From: an uncultured Muribaculaceae bacterium
GTDB taxonomy: Bacteria > Bacteroidota > Bacteroidia > Bacteroidales > Muribaculaceae
Assembly: GCA_947176745.1 (NCBI GenBank)
Contig: CAMWRV010000023.1
Location: 1-40,886, forward strand
DNA length: 40,886 bases
Direction of reading: 5' to 3'
Shown here: positions 6,552 to 14,456 of the stretch, in pieces
How positions within the stretch are numbered: position 1 is the first letter of the stretch
Layout of the letters: each line of letters opens with the position of its first letter
The notes under the pieces: model-generated
The model's database searches: none
Told to the model about the DNA's origin: nothing
Seen by the model: only the letters and a program-made list of their open reading frames with translations
Position numbers and translations under genes: made by a program

Positions 6552-9347
6552 TTGAGACAACTGATAATCTACATATTGTGTGCCGTCCTGATCGGCATCG
6601 CATATTCTCAGAACGCCGGGCATGTTCCCCATATCCAGGAACCGGAAGCCAGTGACACCGTCGTGACGGCGGTGCCGGAGGAGGCGCGTGTCGCTGCCGA
6701 TGCGGGTGCTTTGCGCGGAGAAGAAGACTTCTCGTTTGCCGATGAGCAGGATTCAATATCGGTCGATACTGCGAGAACTGCTATCTCCCGCATCGACAGG
6801 TCGAAAGTAGATATCGAGACCGCTGTCTCTTTCTCGGCAAAAGATTCACTTGTGCTCGAAGGTCTCAACAATGCTTACCTTTACGGCGACGGCACGGTCG
6901 AGTATCAGGATTTCAAACTGAACTCGGCTGAAATCCGCATGGAGCTCGACAGCAGCACGGTCTATGCCGCCGGTGTCGTGGATACCGCCGGTGTCGCGCA
7001 GGGACGCCCCGTGTTCAAGGACAAGTCGGGCGAATATGAGTCCGAGACGATGAAGTATAACTTCAAGACTGAGCGCGGATACATAACCGGTGTCATCACC
7101 GAGCAGGACGAGGGCTTCCTTCAGGGAGGCCGTGCCAAGAGAATGGACGACGGGTCTTTCTATGTCGAAGACGGCAAGTACACCACGTGCGACGATCACG
7201 AGCATCCCCACTTCTATTTCCAGCTTACCCGCGCCAAGGTGCGACCCGACAAGGATGTGGTGACCGGACCGGCCTATATGGTGCTCGCCGATGTGCCGCT
7301 CCCGCTCGCTCTGCCGTTCGGTTATTTCCCGTTCTCGAAAAAATATTCGAGCGGAGTGATTTTTCCGTCTTTCGGCGACGACTACAACCTTGGGTTCTAT
7401 CTCCGAGACGGCGGCTATTACTTTGCGATCAACGACAATGTGGATCTTGCGCTTACGGGGGAGATCTACACAAAAGGTTCGTGGGGCCTGAGCGGTCATG
7501 TCAACTATGTGAAGCGTTATCGCTACCGGGGCAACTTCGACATATCATTCCTCAATACGATTTACGGCGACAAGGGTGCTCCCGACTATCAGCGCATGCG
7601 CAACTTTCAGGTCATCTGGAGTCATTCGCAAGATGCCAAGGCCAATCCCAACCTGAATTTCTCGGCCTCGGTCAATTTCGCGACTTCCGGATATTCGCGC
7701 AATGATCTTAACTCGTATTACAACTCGTCGTTTACGGAAAACACCAAGTCGAGCACCGTCAACATGACCTATCGCTTTCCGGGAACGAAGTGGAGCCTGT
7801 CGGCCACGGCCAACATCACACAGAGATCACAAGACTCGACACTGCAGGTTTCGTTCCCCAATCTTACCGTGGCCATGTCGCAGACCGCGCCGTTCAAGCG
7901 CAAGAAGTCTGTCGGCGGTGAGAAGTGGTATGAGAAGATAAAGCTCTCTTATTCCGGTAGATTCCAGAACTCGCTCACCTCCGGTCAGGATGAGTTCTTC
8001 AAGAAGAACATAATCAAGGACTGGCGTAACGGCATGCAACATTCCGTGCCTGTCTCGGCCACGTTCTCTCTGCTGAAATATATCAACGTCTCCCCGTCGA
8101 TTTCGATGAACGACAGGATGTACACCTCGAAAATCCGTCGCCAGTGGGACACGCAGGCGTCTCGCGAGATTCAGGATACCACATTCGGGTTCTACAACCT
8201 GTTTGACTTCAATGTCTCTGTCGGATTCGACACCAAACTCTACGGATTCTGGAAACCGATGAAGTTTCTCGGTGACAAGATCCAGATGATACGCCATGTC
8301 ATGACTCCTACCGTATCGTTCGGATGGAATCCTGATTTCGGCGCGCCCGGATGGGGTGTATACGATTACTATTATTACACCGATCAGGCCGGAAACCAGA
8401 TGCGCCGCGACTACTCCTATTTCTCCCACGGTATCTTCGGTGTGCCCGGTCGCGGCAAGAGCGGTATTGTCAACCTCAGCCTCGCCAACAATCTTGAGAT
8501 GAAGGTGAAGAGTGACAAGGACACGACTGGCGTGAAAAAGATCTCACTGATCGAGAACCTCAGTCTCTCCGAAAGCTACAACTTCGCCGCTGATTCGCTC
8601 CGCCTCAGCCCGCTGCAGGCCAACATCATGCTCCGGCTTGTAAAGAACTTCAACCTGAACATAAACTCGACATGGGATCCCTATGTCTACCGCCTCAATG
8701 AGTCGGGAACTCCGGTTCAGGTGGATCGTCTGCGCATTCAGGAGGGGAAAGGACTTTACCGGCTTTCGTCGGCCGGTACGAGTTTCTCCTACACATTCAA
8801 CAACGACACCTTCCGTCGTAAAAAGGAGAACGAGACCACAGGCCGCGGAGACGCATATCCCGAAGAGGGGGATGAAGATGAAGACACCGAGCACGAAAGT
8901 TTCTCCGACATGGCCTCGCGCAAGCGCGAGAAACGCGGCAAAAGTGATTCCGGCCAGTCATCAGACGCTGACGGATACGCGTCGTGGCAGGTGCCTTGGA
9001 GTCTTACGGTCAACTATTCCGTCAGCTACGGATACGGAGACTTTGACTACGACCGGCTCGAATATCGTGGCCGGTGGTCGCAGAATCTCAGTTTCAACGG
9101 CAACATACGCCCGACCAAGAACTGGAACTTCTCTTTCTCAGCCAGCTACGACTTCAATGTCCACAAGCTTGCCTACATGAACTGCTCGGTAAGCCGCGAC
9201 ATACACTGCTTTACGATGACGGCCTCCTTTGTGCCTGTCGGACCATACAAATCCTACAACTTCCACATCGCCGTCAAATCGTCGCTTCTCAAAGACCTCA
9301 AATACGACCAGCGCTCACGCGCCCAGAACGGTGTCCGCTGGTATTGA
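6552..9347 (+). CDS. lptD: LPS-assembly protein LptD homologue (Bacteroidetes type)
   Basis: A large outer-membrane beta-barrel protein of 931 residues from this start. The first part has the LptA-like beta-jellyroll pattern (LVLEGLNNAYLYGDGTVEYQ, ETMKYNFKTERGYITGV), followed by the hallmark segment with CDDHEHPHFYFQL and PLPLALPFGYFPFSKKYSSG, then many alternating barrel strands. In the family LptD inserts lipopolysaccharide into the outer leaflet. I prefer the TTG at 6552: it gives a clean signal peptide (RQLIIYILCAVLIGIAYSQ) and lies downstream of the promoter. The GTG at 6498 would give 949 residues with a charged leader. A Glu/Asp-rich stretch of about 35 residues near 765-800 is a loop. 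No other lpt gene is nearby. Confidence 0.9.
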   Translation: MRQLIIYILCAVLIGIAYSQNAGHVPHIQEPEASDTVVTAVPEEARVAADAGALRGEEDFSFADEQDSISVDTARTAISRIDRSKVDIETAVSFSAKDSLVLEGLNNAYLYGDGTVEYQDFKLNSAEIRMELDSSTVYAAGVVDTAGVAQGRPVFKDKSGEYESETMKYNFKTERGYITGVITEQDEGFLQGGRAKRMDDGSFYVEDGKYTTCDDHEHPHFYFQLTRAKVRPDKDVVTGPAYMVLADVPLPLALPFGYFPFSKKYSSGVIFPSFGDDYNLGFYLRDGGYYFAINDNVDLALTGEIYTKGSWGLSGHVNYVKRYRYRGNFDISFLNTIYGDKGAPDYQRMRNFQVIWSHSQDAKANPNLNFSASVNFATSGYSRNDLNSYYNSSFTENTKSSTVNMTYRFPGTKWSLSATANITQRSQDSTLQVSFPNLTVAMSQTAPFKRKKSVGGEKWYEKIKLSYSGRFQNSLTSGQDEFFKKNIIKDWRNGMQHSVPVSATFSLLKYINVSPSISMNDRMYTSKIRRQWDTQASREIQDTTFGFYNLFDFNVSVGFDTKLYGFWKPMKFLGDKIQMIRHVMTPTVSFGWNPDFGAPGWGVYDYYYYTDQAGNQMRRDYSYFSHGIFGVPGRGKSGIVNLSLANNLEMKVKSDKDTTGVKKISLIENLSLSESYNFAADSLRLSPLQANIMLRLVKNFNLNINSTWDPYVYRLNESGTPVQVDRLRIQEGKGLYRLSSAGTSFSYTFNNDTFRRKKENETTGRGDAYPEEGDEDEDTEHESFSDMASRKREKRGKSDSGQSSDADGYASWQVPWSLTVNYSVSYGYGDFDYDRLEYRGRWSQNLSFNGNIRPTKNWNFSFSASYDFNVHKLAYMNCSVSRDIHCFTMTASFVPVGPYKSYNFHIAVKSSLLKDLKYDQRSRAQNGVRWY

Positions 9348-9393
9348 CCGCAGCAAGTCGCAGTAATCCCGGTCGTTAATACTACGGCCGCTA

Positions 9394-9421
9394 ATATTCC
9401 CGATTGCAGATATTCCCGATT
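9394..9421. repeat. 12-bp direct repeat pair
   Basis: ATATTCCCGATT occurs at 9394-9405 and again at 9410-9421. It lies between the convergent lptD-like gene and the four-helix-bundle gene, at the outer edge of the AT-richer cassette. No function is evident. Confidence 0.6.
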
Positions 9422-9995
9422 AAGCTTCGGAACTGTTGATGTTTCTTTGACTGCGGTGTTCAACTCTGGCGCGATACATTTGCTCCTTTATGCCGCCGTT
9501 TTTAAGGAAATCCTCTTTTATCTTGTCGATCATCTTGTCAAGCATTGAAATGGTCTGATAGATCAGGGTGAGCATCAGGTTGCAATATTCCTCATCATTC
9601 ATTTTAGGAATCAGAGATGTGTAATAGGCTGTATCATTATGAGTCCTGCAAGTCGTAAGCAATGTGGAATATCTCGGATGATTCTCTTTCCACATGAAGA
9701 TTTGGCGGGTTCGCATATAATCTTCATAGTCGTTGAGCAATTCATGCAGACTGCCTCTCGCAACACAAAACAGTTTTATCTCCATTTCTGCTGATGAAGC
9801 CGCGTCAGACCTCCCTTCGACAATATTCTGCTTGCCCGATCGGGCAGCCTGAAGCATTTGGTCATAAGTGCGGTCTGATTTTGCGATATGACTTTGCAGA
9901 AAATGATATGTCAGATCATAGATGGCCTCGGCTTTCTGAAACACGTAGAGATTTCGGTAACTTGTTTTTGGTCTGGCAAAATCATTCGGCTTCAT
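9420..9995 (-). CDS. Four-helix-bundle protein (S23/Avd-like) with suffix domain
   Basis: A 191-residue, almost entirely helical protein. The core (about 10-115) has the 23S-rRNA-intervening-sequence/S23 four-helix-bundle pattern: NLYVFQKAEAIYDLTYHFL, then AARSGKQNIVEG, then EMEIKLFCVARGSLHELLND. The last 65 residues resemble the suffix domain often attached to this fold in Bacteroidetes. The fold is also that of Avd from diversity-generating retroelements, but no reverse transcriptase or variable repeat is here. The function of stand-alone members is unknown. Base composition is clearly more AT-rich than in neighbouring genes and a 9-bp repeat array lies 40 bases upstream. Both suggest horizontal acquisition. 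Confidence 0.8.
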   Translation of the reverse strand: MKPNDFARPKTSYRNLYVFQKAEAIYDLTYHFLQSHIAKSDRTYDQMLQAARSGKQNIVEGRSDAASSAEMEIKLFCVARGSLHELLNDYEDYMRTRQIFMWKENHPRYSTLLTTCRTHNDTAYYTSLIPKMNDEEYCNLMLTLIYQTISMLDKMIDKIKEDFLKNGGIKEQMYRARVEHRSQRNINSSEA

Positions 9996-10034
9996 GGATT
10001 GTAGGGCTTTTGGAGTTGGTTTGTATTTGGCTAA

Positions 10035-10141
10035 GCAGCTAAAGCAGCTAAAGTAGCTAAAGTAGCTATCATAGCTATAGTAGCTATCATAGCTATAGTA
10101 GCTATCATAGCTATTTTAGCTAAAGAAGCTATCGTAGCTGC
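10035..10141. repeat. Tandem 9-bp repeat array, 12 units
   Basis: The tetramer AGCT recurs at exactly 9-base intervals twelve times (10037, 10046, 10055 and so on to 10136). The middle units alternate between GTAGCTATC and ATAGCTATA, giving an 18-bp higher-order unit, and the outer units are GCAGCTAAA or GAAGCTATC variants. Each unit is near-palindromic (TAGCTA). The array lies just upstream of the four-helix-bundle gene and between two divergent promoter-like elements. If the -7 match at 10147-10154 is real, it would be transcribed as that gene's leader. Confidence 0.9.
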
Positions 10142-10146
10142 TTTTG

Positions 10147-10154
10147 CAAAGTTA
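10147..10154 (-). promoter_or_regulatory. -7 element pointing into the repeat array
   Basis: On the minus strand 10154 to 10147 reads TAACTTTG, a perfect -7 consensus. A TTTG occurs upstream at 10183-10180 but at 25 bases, longer than the usual 19-21, so the promoter is uncertain. If used, the 9-bp array would be in the 5' leader of the four-helix-bundle gene. Confidence 0.35.
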
Positions 10155-10169
10155 ATAATTTTTTTTGTT

Positions 10170-10200
10170 ATTGCGGTTCCAAATTTTTTTTGTACTTTTG
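10170..10200 (+). promoter_or_regulatory. Promoter of the coiled-coil protein-zapA genes
   Basis: ATTG at 10170-10173, 19 bases, TACTTTTG at 10193-10200. The -33 has one mismatch (A for T). The ATG at 10216 follows 15 bases later. Confidence 0.6.
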
Positions 10201-10215
10201 TGAAAATTTGGCAAG

Positions 10216-10509
10216 ATGGCGGAGTCCTTGATAGCAACGCTTGAGAAACTTGACGCGAGAATAAAGGATATCACCGCGCGCAATGCTCACCTCGCTGCCC
10301 GCAACCGCGAGCTCGAGGAGCTCAACGCCGACCTGCTCCGAAAGGCGCAGGAAGCCGAACGCGAACGTGACCGCGCTCGTCTTGACGCCGAATATCTGAC
10401 TGTGTCGCACAGACTCGCCGACCACCCGGATACGATAGTCGACACCCGACGCCATATCGCCAAATTGATCCGCAACATCGACCGTTGCCTTGAAATGCTT
10501 AAGGAATGA
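10216..10509 (+). CDS. Small coiled-coil protein, ZapB-like
   Basis: A 97-residue protein, nearly all predicted helix. Residues 1-65 form a heptad-type coiled coil rich in Leu, Glu, Arg and Ala (LEKLDARIKDITARN, then RNRELEELNADLLRKAQEAE), followed by a second short helix ending in RNIDRCLEMLKE. It ends 4 bases before zapA begins, and the pair shares one promoter. In Bacteroidetes a coiled-coil protein commonly precedes zapA, and E. coli ZapB is a coiled-coil partner of ZapA at the Z-ring. A division role is therefore likely but is inferred from position and structure. Sequence similarity to E. coli ZapB itself cannot be claimed. Confidence 0.75.
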   Translation: MAESLIATLEKLDARIKDITARNAHLAARNRELEELNADLLRKAQEAERERDRARLDAEYLTVSHRLADHPDTIVDTRRHIAKLIRNIDRCLEMLKE

Positions 10510-10513
10510 GTAG

Positions 10514-10819
10514 ATGAACGATTCGGAAAAGATAAAGATGTACCTCAATATAGGCGACCAGCGGATCTCTCTCTCCGTGCCGTTCGCCCGTCAGGATTTC
10601 GTCAGAGACGTCGAAGCCGATGTCGACCGTCTCTATGCAAAGTGGCGAAAGACGTTTCCTGCAAAGACCGACCGTGAGATTCTCGCCATGGTGGCATACC
10701 AGTATGCGTCTTTCTACGGTGAGCTTAAGGAAAGATATGAGGCGGCTCTGGCCAAGGCGCAGGACTGTCTCGCTTATATCGACGGAGCTGATTCCGGTGC
10801 CGAGGACATCGGCGATTGA
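10514..10819 (+). CDS. zapA: Cell division protein ZapA
   Basis: A 101-residue cytoplasmic protein. Its N-terminal beta-rich part (KIKMYLNIGDQRISLSVPF) followed by an amphipathic helix with REILAMVAYQYASFYGEL is the ZapA family pattern. ZapA binds FtsZ and promotes bundling of Z-ring filaments. The start ATG at 10514 lies 4 bases after the coiled-coil gene's stop, so the two are co-translated. A rho-independent terminator follows at about 10900-10936, before rny. Confidence 0.88.
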   Translation: MNDSEKIKMYLNIGDQRISLSVPFARQDFVRDVEADVDRLYAKWRKTFPAKTDREILAMVAYQYASFYGELKERYEAALAKAQDCLAYIDGADSGAEDIGD

Positions 10820-10896
10820 CCGAACCATAGCATTGCTCAGTCTGTTTCAGGACTTTGACCGAATGTCATGACCGACTGTCATGACGCGCGTGTGTT

Positions 10897-10936
10897 GCGG
10901 CGTGTCTCCACTGTGGAGACGCGGCGTTTTCTTTTT
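10897..10936 (+). terminator. Rho-independent terminator after zapA
   Basis: The stem GTCTCCA (10904-10910) pairs with TGGAGAC (10914-10920) around a CTG loop. It extends outward by a few further pairs with one mismatch and is followed by TTTTCTTTTT (10927-10936). The 80 bases between zapA and the stem also hold a 13-bp near-repeat (GACCGA-TGTCAT at 10857 and 10870). Confidence 0.75.
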
Positions 10937-10953
10937 GTCGGGCCGCCCGGCGG

Positions 10954-10986
10954 CTTGACATGATGACAGAAGGACAATTAACTTTA
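10954..10986 (+). promoter_or_regulatory. Probable promoter of rny
   Basis: CTTG at 10954-10957, 21 bases, TAACTTTA at 10979-10986: each box has one mismatch to the consensus. It lies directly after the zapA terminator and 33 bases before the rny ATG. Confidence 0.45.
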
Positions 10987-11019
10987 ATAACACTCATATA
11001 TCAATAAAACGCAATACAC

Positions 11020-12561
11020 ATGGGAACTGCAATATGGATCATAATTGCCCTGGCTATGCTCGCGATCGGATATGCCGTGGCGAATGTGACCAGCAAGAAA
11101 AACGCTGCCTCCCGGGCCAACACAATCATCGAGGAGGCCCGCCGCGAGGCTGAAATGATCAAGGAGTCCAAACTCCTCAAGGCCAAGGAGGAGGAAATGA
11201 AGATAATCGGAGATGCCGAGCGTGCCGCCGGACAGCGCATGCAGAAGGCACAGGCAAACGAGGCCCGTCTCAAACAGCGCGAGATCCAGCTCAACCAGCA
11301 GCAGGGAGAGCAGTCGCGCCGCAAGAAGGAACTCGAGAATCTCAGGGTCAGTCTCGAAAACCGCGAGCAGCTTCTTGAGAGCCGCAACGCCGAGGTTGAT
11401 CACCTCCACCGTCAGGCTCAGGAGGAACTCGTGAAGATCTCCGGCCTCTCGGCCGAGGAGGCGAAAGAGAAACTCGTGGAGTCTCTCAAGGATGAGGCAA
11501 AGACCGCTGCCGCCGGCTATATCAACGACATCATGGACGATGCCAAGATGACTGCCTCGAAAGAGGCGAAACGCATCGTGATCCAGTCGATCCAGCGTGT
11601 TGCCACGGAGACTGCGGTCGAGAACTCAGTAACTGTGTTCCATATCGACAACGATGAGATCAAGGGCCGCATCATCGGACGCGAGGGCCGCAACATACGC
11701 GCACTCGAGGCCGCCACGGGCATAGAGATAATCGTCGATGACACGCCGGAGGCAATCGTTCTCTCAGGCTTTGATCCTGTGCGCCGCGAGATAGCGCGTC
11801 TCGCACTTCATCAGCTCGTGACCGACGGCCGTATCCATCCTGCCCGAATCGAGGAAGTGGTGGCCAAAGTCCGCAAACAGGTCGAAGAGGAAATCATCGA
11901 GACCGGCAAACGGACCACTATCGATCTCGGCATACACGGCCTGCATCCGGAACTGATCCGCATGGTCGGCAAGATGAAATACCGCTCAAGCTACGGCCAG
12001 AACCTTCTGCAGCACTCTCGTGAGACAGCAAACCTCTGCGCCGTCATGGCTTCGGAACTCGGTCTCAATCCCAAGAAGGCGCGCCGCGCCGGACTTCTGC
12101 ATGACATCGGCAAAGTGCCCGATGACGAACCCGAACTGCCGCACGCTCTTCTCGGCATGAAACTTGCAGAGAAATTCAAAGAGAAACCCGATATATGCAA
12201 TGCCATCGGAGCACATCACGACGAAGTGGAGCAGACATCGCTTCTCGCTCCGATCGTACAGGTCTGCGACGCCATTTCCGGCGCGCGTCCCGGCGCACGC
12301 CGCGAGATAGTGGAGGCTTATATCAAGCGTCTCAACGATCTCGAACAGCTTGCTCTGTCATATCCCGGCGTACTCAAGACATATGCCATCCAGGCCGGTC
12401 GGGAGCTTCGCGTCATTGTCGGCGCTGACAAGATTACCGACGAGGAGACAGAGAAGCTCAGCACAGAGATCGCCAAGAAGATCCAGGATGAACTGACTTA
12501 TCCGGGACAGGTCAAGATCACCGTGATCCGCGAGACCCGTTCAATCAGTTTCGCCAAATGA
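11020..12561 (+). CDS. rny: Ribonuclease Y
   Basis: A 513-residue membrane-anchored endoribonuclease that initiates mRNA decay. Residues 3-22 are a membrane segment ([20 protein letters not shown]). Residues about 30-190 are a long charged coiled coil. A KH RNA-binding domain follows with the GxxG loop in [14 protein letters not shown] (about 215). The HD phosphohydrolase domain carries the metal-binding LLHDIGK near 360, preceded by [11 protein letters not shown]. Length and domain order match RNase Y exactly. It has its own promoter after the zapA terminator. The downstream RicT-like gene begins 8 bases after the stop, so they are probably co-transcribed; in Bacillus the RicT complex modulates RNase Y, which makes the pairing meaningful. 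Confidence 0.96.
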   Translation: MGTAIWIIIALAMLAIGYAVANVTSKKNAASRANTIIEEARREAEMIKESKLLKAKEEEMKIIGDAERAAGQRMQKAQANEARLKQREIQLNQQQGEQSRRKKELENLRVSLENREQLLESRNAEVDHLHRQAQEELVKISGLSAEEAKEKLVESLKDEAKTAAAGYINDIMDDAKMTASKEAKRIVIQSIQRVATETAVENSVTVFHIDNDEIKGRIIGREGRNIRALEAATGIEIIVDDTPEAIVLSGFDPVRREIARLALHQLVTDGRIHPARIEEVVAKVRKQVEEEIIETGKRTTIDLGIHGLHPELIRMVGKMKYRSSYGQNLLQHSRETANLCAVMASELGLNPKKARRAGLLHDIGKVPDDEPELPHALLGMKLAEKFKEKPDICNAIGAHHDEVEQTSLLAPIVQVCDAISGARPGARREIVEAYIKRLNDLEQLALSYPGVLKTYAIQAGRELRVIVGADKITDEETEKLSTEIAKKIQDELTYPGQVKITVIRETRSISFAK

Positions 12562-12569
12562 CATAAGCG

Positions 12570-13871
12570 GTGGATAACGAGAAAAACAAAAGAAGATACT
12601 GCTCCGAGGGTGGATGCCCGCGCGGAAAACTCTTTGCCTCCAACTGGCTTGAGGGTATATCGGAGAGCGGTGATTTCGACGTGGTCGAGGTCTCGTTCAA
12701 GAATACGCGCGTCGGTTTCTATACGAATCCGTCGGCTCTCCCCCTGCGCATAGGCGACATCGTGGCCGTCGAAGGCAATCCGGGGCATGATATAGGCCGC
12801 GTGAGCATGGTGGGGCGTCTTGTGCGCATGCAGATGCGCAAGAACGGCGTGAAGGCGGACTCCGAACTTAAACGTGTGTTCCGCCTGGCCACACAGGCCG
12901 ACATGGAAAAATTCGAGGAGGCCCGCTCGCGCGAGCATGCCACGATGATACGCACCCGCAAGATCGCCGAAGAACTCGAACTGAACATGAAGATCGGCGA
13001 TGTCGAGTATCAGGGCGACGGCGGAAAGGCGATCTTCTATTATATCGCCGATGAGCGAGTGGACTTCCGCAAACTTATCAGAATCCTCGCCGACACGTTC
13101 AAGATCCGCGTCGAGATGAAGCAGATCGGCGCCCGTCAGGAAGCCGGACGCATCGGTGGTATCGGCCCCTGCGGCCGTCCGCTGTGCTGCGCGTCGTGGA
13201 TGACTCATTTTGTGTCGGTTGGCACAGGTGCGGCACGCATCCAGGATCTGTCGATGAACCCGCAGAAGCTCGCCGGACAGTGCGCAAAACTTAAGTGTTG
13301 TCTCAACTTCGAGACCGACGTCTACAGCGAGGCGCAGAAGAAGATGCCTCCCAAGGATGCGGTGCTTGAGACAAAAGATTCGCTTTATTATTTCTTCAAG
13401 CCCGACATTCTGGCCGGAACTGTGACATACTCCACCGACCGCCGCATACCTGCCAATCTTGTGACAATCGACGCGCGCCGCGCTTTCGAGATCATGGCTC
13501 TCAACAAGCAGGGCGTCAAGGTCGACAGCCTTCTGCCTGAAAGCAAGGCCGCCGACGCTGCGCGTCCGGCTTATGTCGATCTTGTGGAGCAGGAGAGTCT
13601 TACACGCTTCGACAAGACCCGTAAAAAGAAGAAAAAGAAGAGCGGACAGGGAAAAGGACAGGAGAAACCTTCAAAGGGCAACGACCGCAATCCCGGTCAG
13701 GCTGACAAGCAGCCGAAGCAGTCTGACAAGCAGCCAAAGGCCGAAAAAACTCAGAAACCCTCTGATGGCCGTCGCAACGAACGGCGCAAGGATCAGCGTC
13801 CGCGCAAGAAGAACCAGAATCAGAAAGCTCAGGATCAGAAGACTCAGACTTCAAAAAAGAACGGGGAATGA
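12570..13871 (+). CDS. PSP1/RicT-like regulatory iron-sulfur protein
   Basis: A 433-residue cytoplasmic protein starting with GTG at 12570 (MDNEKNKRRYCSEGGCPRGK). The core has the PSP1 domain: FRLATQADMEKFEEA, then ADERVDFRKLIRILADTFK. It also has the cysteine block typical of RicT (YaaT): GPCGRPLCCASWM near 198-210 and CAKLKCCLNFE near 235-245. In Bacillus subtilis RicT binds RicA and RicF around iron-sulfur clusters and directs RNase Y processing. Here it directly follows rny, which agrees with that link. The last 90 residues are a low-complexity Lys/Gln/Arg-rich tail, probably disordered and RNA-binding. The stop overlaps the gldH start by 4 bases. Confidence 0.87.
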   Translation: MDNEKNKRRYCSEGGCPRGKLFASNWLEGISESGDFDVVEVSFKNTRVGFYTNPSALPLRIGDIVAVEGNPGHDIGRVSMVGRLVRMQMRKNGVKADSELKRVFRLATQADMEKFEEARSREHATMIRTRKIAEELELNMKIGDVEYQGDGGKAIFYYIADERVDFRKLIRILADTFKIRVEMKQIGARQEAGRIGGIGPCGRPLCCASWMTHFVSVGTGAARIQDLSMNPQKLAGQCAKLKCCLNFETDVYSEAQKKMPPKDAVLETKDSLYYFFKPDILAGTVTYSTDRRIPANLVTIDARRAFEIMALNKQGVKVDSLLPESKAADAARPAYVDLVEQESLTRFDKTRKKKKKKSGQGKGQEKPSKGNDRNPGQADKQPKQSDKQPKAEKTQKPSDGRRNERRKDQRPRKKNQNQKAQDQKTQTSKKNGE

Positions 13872-14380
13872 CCTTGACTCATATCTTTTCCGGATTCACG
13901 GCCGGATTCCTGCTGCTCGCGGCATGCGGGTGCTCTGATGCTCGGATGCCGGCATATTCGCATTTCGAGCAGATTGGCGCCGGAGGCTGGGATCCCCTCG
14001 ACCTGCTCGTCTTCGAACCGTGGACTGCCGACTCCGCCGACGCGCGGCTGAAGGCTTTCGATCTGGATCTCGTGTTGCGATATTCCGTAAGGCATCCTGT
14101 CTCCGATCTACCAGTGGCCGTCACGGTCGAGGATGAGGACGGCGTGTTGCGCTCCGACACGATAATTGTTCGTTACGGGCAGGGGGGCAACGTGACCTCG
14201 CGTCTCCGCTACGGTGTCCGCGAGGCTGTGGTGAGGCTGGAGAGCAATGTCAGGTTGCGCGACGGATATGCCGTGTCACTTTCGCCTGTAGCATCGCGCG
14301 AGCGCACCGACGGACTGCTCAACGTCGGCCTTGTCATGACCGCCGCCGGCAGTCACGCTCCGGAAACTGCCGGGAAGTGA
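13868..14380 (+). CDS. gldH: GldH-family lipoprotein
   Basis: A 170-residue protein with a lipoprotein signal: a hydrophobic stretch ending LLLAACGC, the likely lipidated Cys being residue 20. The mature part starts with the conserved YSHFEQIGAGGWDPLDLLVFE, where phenylalanine and tryptophan positions match GldH, and continues as a beta-sandwich-like domain. GldH is needed for gliding in Flavobacterium; in Bacteroidales it is kept without gliding, so here the name denotes family only. The start overlaps the RicT-like stop (ATGA). The rny-ricT-gldH order recurs in Bacteroidales, which supports the call. Confidence 0.85.
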   Translation: MTLTHIFSGFTAGFLLLAACGCSDARMPAYSHFEQIGAGGWDPLDLLVFEPWTADSADARLKAFDLDLVLRYSVRHPVSDLPVAVTVEDEDGVLRSDTIIVRYGQGGNVTSRLRYGVREAVVRLESNVRLRDGYAVSLSPVASRERTDGLLNVGLVMTAAGSHAPETAGK

Positions 14381-14456
14381 ACAACTTCTATATTTGAATA
14401 GAAACAATTTTAAACACTTCTTAGGTTTCGTAAATTAGTTTAAACAACTTCGAAAT

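Noticed and set aside
9420..10141. Diversity-generating retroelement, because the protein has the Avd fold
   Set aside because: No reverse transcriptase, template repeat or variable target gene is present in the window.
10035..10141. CRISPR array
   Set aside because: The units are 9 bases and contiguous, with no unique spacers and no cas genes.
10031..10237. Minus-strand frame of 68 codons through the 9-bp array, giving IAM/IAT tripeptide repeats
   Set aside because: The frame is open only because the repeat has a period of three codons. It overlaps the zapB-like promoter and start, has no ribosome-binding context of its own, and resembles no protein.
10820..11019. 6S RNA gene between zapA and rny, as in some bacteria
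   Set aside because: Only about 80 bases precede the terminator stem, too short for a 6S RNA, and I see no long open-bubble hairpin. A covariance search would settle it.
13868..14380. Evidence for gliding motility from the gldH gene
   Set aside because: GldH homologues are kept in non-gliding Bacteroidales; no other gld or spr genes are visible here.
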